Shown: positions 53,401 through 64,000, counted from the stretch's first letter. The stretch is DNA of 64,000 bases from Synchiropus splendidus (GCF_027744825.2 NC_071334.1:58161437-58225436), one strand, 5' to 3'. Notes: generated by a model not told the origin, from the sequence alone. Numbers and translations: made by a program.

Positions 53401-54894
53401 GCTCCACCAGCAGGTAGTGCAGGTTTCCAACATGAATATTTATGCGTGTCAGAGGCGAGTCGCTGATGTTAAATATAGACAGCTGTAAGCACAAAAACGT
53501 TAATGTTCTGAGCAGAGAAAATCATCTTTCAGTAAATGACTCACGGGCCTGCTTTTGTTTTGTCTTCACACTTGATAGTCTGAATAAGGCAGCGACAGAA
53601 TCCAGAGTTAATTAAAATACACTCGTACTTTTAGGCTACAAATGGTACTCACCAACTTGATTTGAAAAGAAAATTGTCACTCGTGAGAAAACTTCTGAAA
53701 TATGTAGCGTGAAGCACGTCAGATTTGACAAAGATGGAAGTTTGGATTTAAAATACGTTAGACAGAGTGACTGACGTTCATGCGAATTTTAGTAATATCA
53801 AGAAAAAAAATCAAAGCTACAGTGGACTCCGGGTTTGAATTTCACACATTAAAAACACAAACTCATTCAGCTTTTGGATCAGTTTGCTTCATGAAGCTAG
53901 ATGTCAGATGTCACCCTCTGCTAACTGTTCATTAAAAACACAATCCAAAGCCCAATGTTATTGACTAGGCAGTGCTTCACGCTGCATGAACATATATAGA
54001 CATTTGCCCCCTTGTACTGGAAATAACATGCACTTAACTTCCTTTTTTTTCGTTTCAAACTTTCAAATCGAGTCTCCAAATTCCATTCTCTCTGAAAAGT
54101 CAGGTATCTGTGCAGAAGAATTCCTGATATATTCCTGTTCCCAGCCATACTGGCTCCAAAATTGATGTCGCATCTGAGGCAAGCAAATGAGTCATCTGAC
54201 CACCGGACCATTTTCAGCAGAACCGGCACCTAGTCTGTTGATGAATAGGACACATTCCATAAGTGTTTCAGGTGAGTCTTCCTCCTTCTGACCCGGCTGC
54301 ATTTTACCAGCCCACTGATAAATGAAGCTCCAGGGGACCAACACATCGGAGGCTTAAATGATATTCTCGGATTTTGTAAATGACTTTGTGCCTGGTGGAA
54401 GAGAGAGGAACCAAATAAAATGAGCAGGGTGCTGGCTAATACATCGTTTTCAGTGGTTCACATTATTAATCCGCCGCTGCTGGCATTGATTACACACACA
54501 GTCTCTTTCATTTGGCCGAGCAATCAACCTCCAAACCTCAACCTCCCACACTTCATTTGTTACTGCAGCAGCCTGAGACACAGCATACATGCGCACAACT
54601 TGGTGGAGTCCACTTTCAAACTTCTGCCACGTCCAGTTTTCCACTGTGTACAATTCACATTTTGGTTCAAACCATCCCAACAGATGAAATATCACGCAGA
54701 ATTCTCACGGATATCAGTCACATCCTGGATGAGGGTTGGTAGTCCCTCATCCTACAGAGATGATTAATAACCTGGACATGTAATTGCACAGTGTGAGACC
54801 AGATTATTAAATTGAAGTGTTATATTGCAGAGGATTCACAGAGACGGCGTGATAATTAATGTGTTGAAATTCATGTGATTGCCTCTTGTAGTGC

Positions 54895-54965
54895 AGCGGC
54901 AGTTAAGTAGCTTGGAGGTGCTCGCCCACGGGTTCTGACCAAGAATTCAACCCCCAACTGTGCCG
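54895..54965 (+). mobile_element. Possible tRNA-like SINE head relic
   Basis: GCGGCAGTTAAGTAGCTTGG resembles an A-box region and GAATTCAACCCCCAA a B-box region, with plausible spacing. It is followed by CTGTGCCGCA, also seen at 41850-41859. No body or tail is recognisable, so the call is weak. Confidence 0.3.
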
Positions 54966-56029
54966 CATGAATTATAAATAATTCAATTAAAAATGCAAGC
55001 TATAAGGTAAATGATCATTTTGCACAACACATTTTTTAATACGTTGGATAATTTCATATTTATTGTATCATAGTTCTGAGTTATATTCGAAGTCAAAAAG
55101 CCTGTATGCTTTGAGGTTTTTTATTTTCTAGGTCAGTATATGACCAAATGATGAGACTGACTACAAGCAAAATTGCTCAGTTCATCATCCCCTTCACCAA
55201 CTCGTACAAATTAGAAACAACAGCTATCATACTGAAATGAAAAATCAATCCATAATTATAGATTTTTTACAAAAAGACTCATTGATTAGCTTGCAGTTTT
55301 GATGTTGATCTGTCATCACTGTTTAAAGGCTGCTGTGTCCCTAATAGATTAATGCCCACATCGAATTTGACTTCTCTCTTAAACATATTGGAGCATATTT
55401 TTCTTCACTTTCATTTTTTTATTTACTTTAGCTTTTAGTGCAGACTCACTAAATGAAAACATTTGACTGTGAATGCATGGGCACTTCTTGTTTAACAGCT
55501 GGCACAATGTGTTGCTTTTTTAAAGAGCAGATATATTCTCATGTCACGTTCACATGACGTGGCATAGAAGCAAAATAAATAAGCAGAATACATGCAAACA
55601 GAGGGATGAAATGTTTACGATGAACTAATCCCTTCTTTTAGAAAAGGCTTTAAAAATAATCTGAGTGGTCCAAATTCTCGCAAAGTGCACTTTCCCGTAG
55701 CAATGCTCACACGCTAACCTAGTGTGAATGAGATGATATGCATGATGAGCAGAACTTCAAGCTGTATTTGGCGTGATAAGTTTTGCAATGAATAAAGGTG
55801 AATCCACAGATTTAAAAAAAACTAGGACAAGACCATAAATTCTGGACTAAAAAGCACACTGGAATATTAGCTGCATAGACTACATATTTTATTTACATTA
55901 AAGTGCTCTAAATGCACTGTTTTCGCCCGGGTGTCTGAAGTTCCGACACCACAGCAAGTCTCAGCTGCTGCTTCTCATCTACGGTCCTCCAGGAGATCGG
56001 ATCTACTGGCAGAGCAGGACACACGGGAA

Positions 56030-56220
56030 AAAACATCGCATTTTGAATACTTCAAAGTTAATAAAACGCTTGTGATTTGATGGGACAAGGCTCAATATTT
56101 TTGCAGCATGACGCTTTTTGGCCTGTAAAAATTGAATAGTCGCGTTGTTGCATAAGATGCAGTGTTCAGACGGCAAGAAAAAAAGTAGCTGCTTTCGTCT
56201 GGAAATTGCAGTAGTCACCA
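56030..56220 (+). repeat. Second dispersed repeat family, copy B
   Basis: ATCGCATTTTGAATACTTCA, AATAAAACGC, GATGGGACAAGGCTCAATAT and GCAGCATGACG match, in order, the copy at 47340-47430. The exact 13-base core is GACAAGGCTCAAT. Flanking parts differ. Confidence 0.5.
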
Positions 56221-58824
56221 TTCAAAGGATGCTACTTTCTAAAATAGGGAAATGCTGAAAAACATTGATCAATATGTTTGAACCAAAATGACTAGTTGTG
56301 AGTCAGTGACCTGAAAAGCTCAAGCACGATAGTTTTCTGTTTTGTAAAAAACACAAATCGGCTCTGCCAAGCTGGTTATGACAAGTAGAGTACAGTTCAA
56401 ATAGACGTGGACAGAATGTGTGCTTTAACTTCCAATTTGATATTATTATAAATGGATGACCAACATTTCGAAGCACAACTTTCGTATCTCCAACATCTGG
56501 AGCTGTTGTTGAAACCCACTCAGTTTTGCCGCTTAATCATTTTAAATTGCACCAGTCTTGTTTTAAGTCAAGAATGCCACTTTAGAATGAACTGTCTTAA
56601 CTGAGGCAGCTCCGACAATTTGAAGACCCAAATTGTGCCTCAATTGGAGCTGATGAAACATTCAAAACTGGAACTGTGGCCAGAAACCAGCTTTCTATTA
56701 TTAGCTCCACTAGAAGCTGCTGAACAATTTGTGCTAGACATATATCGAGTCCCTTATGGAGGAAGGTGGCGAGGCTCTCAAAAGTGCCACGAAAACTATT
56801 ATTAATTAAACTACAGTAAACGTTTTTCACTTTAATAAAACATTAGGCCGAGTATTTTATAGCGCACCCACAAATTAGACTTCAACCGCTTAGAAGTTTA
56901 CTCACAAGAGGGACGGCTTGAGCGGCGCATGTGGCATGTGTGTATGTTTGTGTTGTATGTGTTCTCTCCAACCACCAATTAGCTAAATTAAAGCATTTGG
57001 GCACAATTTATTGACAGCAGGAGACTCTCAAAGACAGAGGGAGGGGTTGGAAAGCTGAGCTCCCATCTGTCTGTTCTAGTAAGTGAATTCGTAAAACACA
57101 GCAACAAACGGCGGTTTGGGAATCAAACCACAAACTGTTTATATAGCTTCTTGTGTAAATAAGACACAATATTTACCCAAATGAATTGGTGATTTGGTTA
57201 ATAAAGGGTCACTAAAGTGTTTTTGTTTCCACATGGGTTTAAGTGGGTAAAGGATGAGTTTGAATGGCAACCATGAGAAAAGTGGTGAAACAGCAGCTAA
57301 ATCCAGTGCATCGCTTCATAAAGCGACGTCTCAACGACGCATCAATCCTAGTTAAGTCAGCCAGATCCAGAGGCAGGACACGGCATTGCTCGCGAAGGTT
57401 GACCTCACTGAGATGAAAGGAAGCGGATGAGAGACAGCGGCTCAGCCCTGAGAGATTCCCTAATACCTGATCAAAGCAGGAGATTCACTCGAGATCCAAA
57501 CATGATCTCAAACAACTTGTACACAACAATCGACATTCAACACAGCAGCAATGTAGATTAGACTCCTAACCTGGCATCCAGCATAAAACTCAGCCTTTAT
57601 GAGTTTGAGACGGCGAGCTGCAACACAACAGAAACTCCTCTTGTTGCCTCACCTCTCTTTCTTTAGAGATTGTAGAAATGTTGAAATTCATGCCACCTCT
57701 TAGATAATGCACCTTTTATCAAAATATCTTTAGTTTGTCTTCAGTTATGATATGTTTTGGGGAAGTAAAGCAGACAAAGGCAGTTTCAGCTTCAAACATT
57801 TTGACAATTATGGCACTGAGAATCGATTCAAGAAGCTTCAGGTGTTCCGGTCTGAATAAGCCACAAGTAAAACCATACCTTCTTTTATAAGGCACACTGA
57901 AATAATTAATTGCTAAGTGTATTGGAATAAAAAACAGGTTGTTTGAAAAGCAAATAATTATGGTTACAGCGCACACTTTCCAACTTCCTCTGACCAAAGT
58001 CAACAACCTGCCCACTTAACTCCGAAATCATCGATAAAAATCCAAGTTATATGGAACACCAGATCAGATTGACTAACCTCTGCTAAAATGACCCTCACAA
58101 AACATGATCTCGTGAAACCTGCAGGGCTCTGATCCAATAAAAGCAACAAACTGCTGTTAAAGGGGAGCCAGAGCAGGCAGAGTGGCTCCAAACAGGGGCC
58201 CCGCTCTGTGTGGACACCCTCAAGGATGATTTAAGATGTGCTCAGACCAGCAGCCTCAACGCCAATGCTGCAGTTTTCCACGTCGCCCAGAGCCCTTGAC
58301 ATCAAAACAGACACTTTCAACATTTCTAAGACTGAGAAAGATGTGATTCATAACAGTGTGAGGTGCATTTGACTAAAGCGCCACAAAGGGAGAGCAAGGA
58401 TCCAGCTGGGAGAGTCACTGTGATTTTAAGGGAAGACACCAAATCTGCAGCAAATGTGAGCGTTACCATCACCAAAGTGAAGTGGCTTTATATTCGAAAA
58501 GAAAATCACTGAGGCTCCTCAAAATGTCATTGCAAAGAGAGCTCAGTAAAAAGAGGGGATGTCATGAAGAGATGTAGCTGCAGCAGAAATGATCTATTTT
58601 CTCAGGGCGCAGGGATGTGTACAATGAGTACATGGAATGACGGCTTCAGGAGGAAGAAAACATGAAGCAAGATCAGCTGTGCTGCACATGGCCGGCTCTA
58701 GCCGCACACACAGACTGACCCGGTAGAAAGCAGCCACCGGGGAGACGCAACAAATGTGTCCACCCTCAGCCAGTCTGCAGTCAAAAGCGCACAGCCGAAA
58801 TTACGCGCACGTCTCTCCACTCAC

Positions 58825-58945
58825 CGTGAGCTGCGGTGTGAACAGTCAGCAGCCCGCAAAGCAGCAGCAGGTACAGTCCTCCCGTCTCGAACCTTCTCAG
58901 CATCCCCAAAACATCATCTCTACATCCCACCGGAACCGGCTCCAT
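58825..58945 (-). CDS. dcc: dcc exon 1, coding part: start codon and signal peptide (netrin-1 receptor)
   Basis: This is the first coding exon of the netrin receptor DCC, a single-pass neuronal membrane protein for axon guidance. On the minus strand an ATG at 58945 opens a frame starting MEPVPVGCRDDVLG, followed by a second in-frame Met at 58903 and a hydrophobic stretch (LYLLLLCGLL) typical of a signal peptide, ending HTAAH. The exon ends CAC-G at 58825, followed by a consensus GTGAGT donor. The leftover G joins the AT that opens exon 2 to make Asp, which keeps the frame into Ig domain 1. The ATG at 58945 has A at -3 and G at +4 (strong context). The one at 58903 has G at -3 and C at +4. An in-frame TGA lies about 12 codons upstream of 58945. 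Which Met is used is not certain. Signal peptides are poorly conserved, so identification rests on phase, position and the downstream exons. Confidence 0.82.
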
Positions 58946-58993
58946 GCTGCCGCGCTCCAGCCCCGGGGCGCCCGGAGGACGTCAAACAATTCT

Positions 58994-59376
58994 TCAACAA
59001 TGTTTCAGAATCCCACTTCCAGGTGGAGACGATCGCCCCGGTGGGTCGCGATGAGTCAGGAATGATGATGAGGAGGAGGAGAGACGAGTGGTCGCAAAAT
59101 CTCTCCTCTCCCAAAATATAACCTTCCGGTCGGGGTTGCTGTTCCCCCAAAAGGAGCACATATGTCGAGGGAAAATCCTAAACGGCTGGGTAGTGGATTC
59201 CCCTCTCAGAAGATAAGTTCCATGAACTATGAGGGCTGAGTCTCCATCACTCCTGCGCGCGCCGCTGGGTTCCCGCTCAGTCGGGCTCAGATCCACGCTG
59301 CCTTCCCGGAGGTCTGCTCCGTCTGCCGGGGAGGACTGATGGAGAGAGTCGAGGTGGAGGAGGAGGAGGGAAGTCG

Positions 59377-59446
<70 letters not shown>

Positions 59447-59470
59447 CTCGCTCTCTCTATTGTGGTCCAT
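58994..59470 (-). other. Upstream ORF (158 codons) in the putative dcc 5' UTR
   Basis: An ATG at 59470 opens 158 codons on the same strand as dcc and stops 48 nt before the 58945 start codon. Its N-terminal part is an Arg-Glu repeat produced by the GA microsatellite, and the rest resembles no family I know. A second ATG ORF of 73 codons (59508-59287) reads the same tract in another frame. Both ATGs have T at -3, a weak context. They matter only if transcription starts upstream of them. I do not claim a functional protein; a translational-control role is inference. Confidence 0.35.
59379..59458. repeat. (CT)31 / (GA)31 microsatellite in dcc leader
   Basis: An uninterrupted CT dinucleotide run from 59379 to 59440, followed by a short GTGTGTCTCG break and more CT to about 59458. 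On the dcc transcript strand it reads GA. It lies about 430-500 bases upstream of the dcc start codon, inside the putative 5' UTR or promoter. Confidence 0.97.
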
Positions 59471-59670
59471 ACAGCCGGGGGGAGAGAGGGGAGAGAGAGT
59501 CGGGCCATTGATCTAAAGAGGCTGGAGGTAAAGCCCGGAGCTGGAGCTAAGAGAGGCCGGTAGAGGCAGGAGGGTCCGACCGGAGGGGATACGTCAGTGG
59601 GGAGACATTAGCCGACCACTCCTGCCCTCTGTGGCCACACGGCGGAGTTTAAATCCGATTGGGGGCAGAG

Positions 59671-60311
59671 CGGTATGGCAATTAAATAAACCTTTACATA
59701 AGAACGGTTAGCTATTTTGAATTAAACCATGCTACAGACTGTGTCACATGTTGTCCAGTTCCCACAGGTCAGGCAGTTGTGTCTTTTAAGCTATCTTTAT
59801 CATCACTACGCTGTTGCATTTTGTATTCATGGCTTTATTCACTTCTAGTAACATCTGTGATGACCAGATCGGTGGCTGACTGTAAACCAATCTGTCAAGA
59901 AATTTCCTCTTTAAAATACATAAGGTATAAGCTGTAGAAAATAGTGAACTCCAACATTTGGCTGCACACTGGAAAAGAAATACAAACAAAATAGTACATT
60001 AATACTGTGAGAGCGCTCAGTCATCTGGGTCATCATGCAAAAAACTGCTTGAACATGGCACCCTGAGCAGCAAAAGTAGAAATATAGATATAAGGGAGAC
60101 CACGCTTGGAAGCATGTTCATCCAATGCAGAAAATTTAGTTCTGAAAATAATTCTGCACAATGTGCGAGCGCAACGTGATCTGCTTTCGAGTGCCTTCAA
60201 GTGACCCAGAAAGAAACATAGGATTTTTGATGCACCGCTCACTGTAAACAGAGCTGCTCACGCAGTTCACGCAGCAAGATTTAAACCACTTCTAAATATT
60301 GTCTTGAGAGA
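59671..60311. other. Upstream DNA between dcc promoter region and the solo LTR
   Basis: About 640 bp without a recognised gene or repeat. Short ORFs here are unsupported. Confidence 0.6.
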
Positions 60312-60894
60312 TCTAGTGTCATGATTCTGCTTTTATTTTGTCCCTTGAGTCCTGTTTTGTTTTCTTCCTGTTCCTGTGGCACACGGCTGGAGCCAATCAA
60401 CCCCTGAGTATATGAGCACCTGGACTCCAGCAACGTGTGCCAGATGGACTCCTCTTGTTCCCATGGTAAATTGGCTCTCCTTGTTCATTCTCTCGTTCTG
60501 TGCGCTAGTTAGCTTATTTTAATTAAAACCCTGGTGCCTGAGTTAGTATTTTGTTTCTTCCTGTTTCCGTGTGTTTCCTGGTTTCTTTTGTGACTGACTA
60601 TATCTGTTCATTGTGCTTTCGTCTCTCTGTTTCCAAATTTAAGTTGGTTTGATGCTCCCGGTTCGGTGACGCTTTCTGTTGGACTCTTATTCATGTTTAT
60701 GGACTTCTGCCAGTTTGGTGACTCTGTTTGGACATTTAGACTTTGCTTTGTTTCTCCCGGTTTGGTGATGCTTTCTGTTGTGGTTTTGTTGTTGTTGTTA
60801 ATGATTAAAATATTATTTTTGACTCGCTCCTGCCTCCTGTGACCTTCACCACTGCACTTGGGTCCCACTCCACGTGTTGACTCGTGACATCTAG
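60312..60894 (+). mobile_element. Solo LTR (Gypsy-like) with 5-bp target-site duplication
   Basis: The 573-bp element 60317-60889 begins TGTCATGATTC and ends ACTCGTGACA, so it has TG...CA ends with short inverted termini (TGTCA-GA/TC-TGACA). It is flanked on both sides by TCTAG (60312-60316 and 60890-60894). Inside are a possible TATA-like TATATGAG, ATTAAA sites (near 60521 and 60804) and an imperfect internal duplication of CTCCCGGTT-GGTGA-GCTTTCTGTTG about 100 bp apart. No gag or pol coding sequence is attached, so the element has recombined to a single LTR. Five-base duplications are usual for Gypsy-type elements in fish. It lies about 1.4 kb upstream of the dcc start codon, antisense to it. 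Confidence 0.82.
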
Positions 60895-60942
60895 AAGTGT
60901 GTGGAATGTCACTGTAGATTGATGAATATGGAGCAGCTGCAG

Positions 60943-61150
60943 GATGTCTCTCCCTCAGAGGACCGTTTGACCGACATGAGGAGATGCAGGTGGTTTTTTT
61001 TGTTTTTTTTTTTTAACAGGTTTGTTTAAGCTGCTTTATTAAATGCTTCTCTGATTGACAAGCAGTGATCAGTTGAATCCGGAAGTGATTCACATGGACA
61101 GTTCGTTTCTCAAGAGGGAAAACACAACAGTCAGATGGGACCTTTATATC
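60943..61150 (+). repeat. Dispersed repeat, copy B
   Basis: CAGAGGACCGTTTGACCGAC with ATGAGGAGA, a T-rich stretch, AACAGGTTTGTTTAAGCTGC, CTGATTGACA and CCGGAAGTGA match, in order, the copy at 36105-36420. The roughly 150-base segment present in copy A after the first block is absent here. It begins about 50 bp after the solo LTR. Confidence 0.6.
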
Positions 61151-61283
61151 GCAATTTAATCAATGGAACTATAAGATCTTTTCCACAAGAATCAAATTGC
61201 TCAATGAGACTAAACAGACTCTCACCTGTTGGTCACCCATGATGATATCTGTAACCTGTCGAATCTATTCAGGTAAAATGACA

Positions 61284-61302
61284 TTTTTTTTTTTTTTTTT
61301 TT
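61284..61302. repeat. Poly(T) run
   Basis: About 19 consecutive T on the + strand, just left of the LINE remnant at 61318. Confidence 0.9.
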
Positions 61303-61317
61303 CCAAAGTTTTCTGGA

Positions 61318-61560
61318 TCCGTTTTCAAACTCTGACACAGTCATCTCCTCCTATATATGGCGAGGTAAAAGACCCCGCTTAAATAAAACTTACCTACAAA
61401 GGACCCAATCTAGAGGCGGACTGGCTCTCCCAAACTTCTGTTTTTATTATGCTAACATTGCACCTTCTAGCATTCTGGTCCTCCGGCTTCAACCACTTCC
61501 TCACTTTCTTGCCCCTCACTTCAATCCATTAATTACCCAGTGGTTAAACACACATTCTCA
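61318..61560 (+). mobile_element. Degenerate L1/Tx1-like LINE ORF2 fragment
   Basis: The + strand frame from 61352 reads YIWRGKRPRLNKTYLQRTQ, then SRGGLALPNFCFYYANIA. This fits the conserved F-W-GK-PR-----LQ-----GGL-LPN---YY-A block downstream of the reverse-transcriptase domain in L1/Tx1-clade LINEs. Beyond about 61465 the match continues only in another frame (LLAFWSS), so at least one frameshift is present. No intact ORF exists. Confidence 0.62.
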
Positions 61561-61849
61561 AGGAAGGAAGTATTGTGGATAACAAAGCTTCTCTCTCTTA
61601 AGCCCTATGACATCAAACAACCTTTTTAAACATCCCAGGACCTTGTCTTTAATGAATAGTACAGGGAGGGCTTTATACTGGTGTTTTTGCTGTCACCAAT
61701 TCAGTGAGTGACAAAACATTCCCCCAATGTTTCTCTCACTTCTTGAATGGCTGTGAACCTTTCAGATTGCTGTTCACAAATTTCTTTACGTTCAAAAGAC
61801 GTCTACATTTACAGACTTGTAAAACATACACAGAGACTCAAAAGACGAT

Positions 61850-64000
61850 GTCACTTAAACACAAGCCTTTAAAATGAAGTTTTTAAAATAGTATTGATCC
61901 TTGCTGATCCTGCAAGTACGGTGAAGACAGATGAGGTAGAGTCCTCTCTGACCCATGAAAACTATTGGTTGTAATAACGTTTTATTATGGTGTACAATAA
62001 ACCTTGATCTCGACTGATCCTTGACTGATGTGCTCATGAATTGTGCCTGTACTTCCAAATCCAAATTGAGGGCAACCTCGTTTTTGATAGCTGTATAAGA
62101 CTTGGAAATTCAAAACCCACAACTTATGAAAAGAGAATACAAATGACAGCCACATGCGTGACTTTGATTTCAAGTTTGACCTCATGTCTTAAGCATCAAC
62201 TTTCTACATTAAAAAGGAGTGCGGTGGCCAGGACTTCATCGTGCTTCTTAAAATAAGTTACTTTGTGTTGTTCGTGTATGAATTTATTTTATCCTTGGAA
62301 AAACTACCTTCCAGAAGTAACATAGTAAATGTGTGCCTTGCAAAAATATATAGAAACTATATGACTGTGACACATTGCGCACACCTCCTGACCACATGTC
62401 CACTGCTGGATATGTATTGTTTAGCATACAAGAATTTCCAACTTACGGACGAAAGGTGACTCAAATCCAAATATTTTTGTCAGTGGAACTTATGATTGAT
62501 AAGAATTGAATGAAAAATGGTTTGCATTATACAGGATACCATTACTTCTATATTTATGTTCAGAGTACAGATCCTTGTTTGGTGCTGTTTATTCTTGCTG
62601 GATATATGCTGTCTGCAGGCAGCGGCGCCACAAATCTAATTTAAAGTTGTTTGGTTCCCTTCTCCGCACACGTCTTGCAAGAGAGGTGAGGTTGAATTCC
62701 TCCTCTGGCAGCCAGTCATCGTCGATGGTGCCTAGATCCTCTAATAAAGGTTGACATCCAATTCATATTGAGGACCCACTGCTCATTTATTTGTTTCTCT
62801 CTCAGGTTGCCACTACAATAGAACAACAAATGAGATAAATGCCAGAGGTTGCTAGGCTGGAGCTGTTTCAGACAGAACTTGTGTGGAGAGGTGTTGGGTC
62901 ATGTTTGAATATTGATTTGACATTGTGTCCTAATTAGACTCACATGTGACAATTAACCGCAGCCCAATTAAGCCTGTCTTAATTATGTGGAGCAAAGTGC
63001 TAATGGTGGTCTCATCTGGGATCCTTTGGGTGTCATTTAAAAAGAGCTGGACTGGACTCCTTTCACACAGACACTACAGCGAAACAGCAGGCTCTTCTTC
63101 TGGAGGAGAGTCGAGAGTCTTATCCACTTTAAGTGGGTGCGTGATGGTGCTGCCTGTAGAAAATGACCACACAGGTGAAGATTTGAATTTTATATTTTGC
63201 TTCAATGTCTTACATAGAAAGTTAGTTTTTTGCACCAATAATTGTACGTTGCCCTTGTCATGTGACCAGGGTTTTCTACAACACGCTGTTTGAATTGGTG
63301 TTTTCCATGTCAGGTATCACATCAGTCCACGATCTTCTTCAAGAAAATAAACCTTGTTCATAAGATGCATTGTTCACCAGCATAAATCACGTCTTACTAT
63401 CTTTTGCACTCATCAACATGATCATCGTTGTCAGCATTTAGACTGGGATTATTAGCTTTACAATCATATCAAAGCATGTAACCTCAGATCAATCGTTTGG
63501 TCTTTTAAAGCAGAGCAAGCCCTCAGTAGACTCTTATTCTGAAGAATAAAAATTTAATTCTCTAAACTCATTCCCTTGTGAATGATTGATGCCATCAACC
63601 ATAATTCCACATCCGTGGACGAACAGTTTTATGCCCAGTCAAATTCATTCGAATCAGAACCATAAACGATCACTTTGGATGCCAAAAAAGTTCTATGGAA
63701 GAGTGAGAAAAATAAGCGGGGCGGATCCAAAGGCAGTTGGGAAATCATAGAGGGTGGCTGAGTTCTGATGCTGCCACAGATGAGGAGATAAGGCAGCCCC
63801 GGGTCAGCAAATTCTGATCTCCCCGCGGTCATGAATCATTTAATGAAGTGTTTCACACCAGACTACAGCCTTTCTTCAGCTACAGCAACAGTGAAGGGCC
63901 CTTCAGCTCCGTCTATCTGTTTAAAATTAGGCCTGGATGTATGAGCAGCAGTTCCCTAGTACTTTTCTATGTGTTTTAACCAGTTCATATATGCACAAAT
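61850..64000. other. Upstream intergenic DNA
   Basis: No gene recognised up to the right edge. A cluster of four TAATTA/AATTA-type motifs lies at 62929-62987, and a GC-richer patch at 63710-63835. The short ORFs have no recognisable similarity. Confidence 0.6.

Larger units (their letters stand above)
47431..58824 (-). other. dcc: dcc intron 1, 5' part
   Basis: Intron sequence from the exon 1 donor (GTGAGT at 58824). It includes a GT run (50696-50717), AT-rich stretches, a tRNA-like relic at 54895-54965 and the repeat copy at 56030-56220. No exon recognised, and no ORF here shows recognisable similarity. Confidence 0.7.
58946..59670 (-). promoter_or_regulatory. dcc: CpG-rich 5' UTR / promoter region of dcc
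   Basis: The region just upstream of the dcc start codon is richer in G+C and CpG than the surrounding DNA; for example 59240-59335 has about ten CpGs. It contains a long GA tract on the transcript strand. A minus-strand CCAAT (59658-59662) and a TTTAAA (59648-59653) lie at the far end and could mark a core promoter, but they are only a few bases apart, so the usual spacing is not met. The transcription start is not determined. If it lies near 59620, the 5' UTR would be about 0.7 kb and would contain two upstream ATG ORFs. Confidence 0.5.

Noticed and set aside
1..64000. CRISPR arrays, operons, ribosome binding sites, phage or plasmid features
   Set aside because: Nothing of this kind is present. 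The direct repeats seen are microsatellites, a minisatellite and transposon copies of a vertebrate genome.

Overview
This window is a piece of a teleost fish genome, most likely a percomorph. The evidence is vertebrate exon-intron structure, a fish-type tRNA-derived SINE, fish-type LINE fragments, a solo LTR and many CA/GT, TA and GA microsatellites. There is no operon-like or prokaryotic organisation, and almost all of the sequence is non-coding. I could not assign a species.

Only one protein-coding gene can be supported. It is the 5' part of the netrin-1 receptor gene dcc, transcribed on the minus strand (right to left). Exon 1 (58825-58945, start codon and signal peptide), exon 2 (7635-7976, first Ig domain) and exon 3 (880-1167, second Ig domain) all have GT-AG borders. 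All junctions are phase 1, so the three pieces join in frame through split codons. Intron 1 is 50,848 bp, intron 2 is 6,467 bp, and intron 3 starts at 879 and runs off the left edge. The remaining Ig domains, the fibronectin type III domains, the membrane segment and the cytoplasmic tail lie outside the window.

Layout: 1-879 is intron 3. 880-1167 is exon 3. 1168-7634 is intron 2, with two eroded antisense LINE fragments. 7635-7976 is exon 2. 7977-58824 is intron 1, with an eight-unit minisatellite (13900-14358), a LINE remnant (about 16335-16600), SINE pieces, a long TA tract (32300-32384), a complete SINE insertion with 15-bp target duplications (44248-44510) and two pairs of dispersed repeats. 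58825-58945 is the coding part of exon 1. About 58950-59670 is a CpG-rich 5' UTR/promoter region with a (GA)31 tract and upstream ORFs. 59670-64000 is upstream DNA with a solo LTR (60317-60889), a copy of a dispersed repeat, a LINE remnant and a cluster of homeodomain-like TAATTA/AATTA motifs.

Most other open reading frames in the window are short, lack homology that I recognise and often run through microsatellites, so I treat them as chance. I found no sign of a new gene system. The most informative points are the exon 1 assignment with two possible start codons, the upstream ORFs containing the GA tract, the solo LTR close to the dcc promoter, and the minisatellite and repeat pairs.
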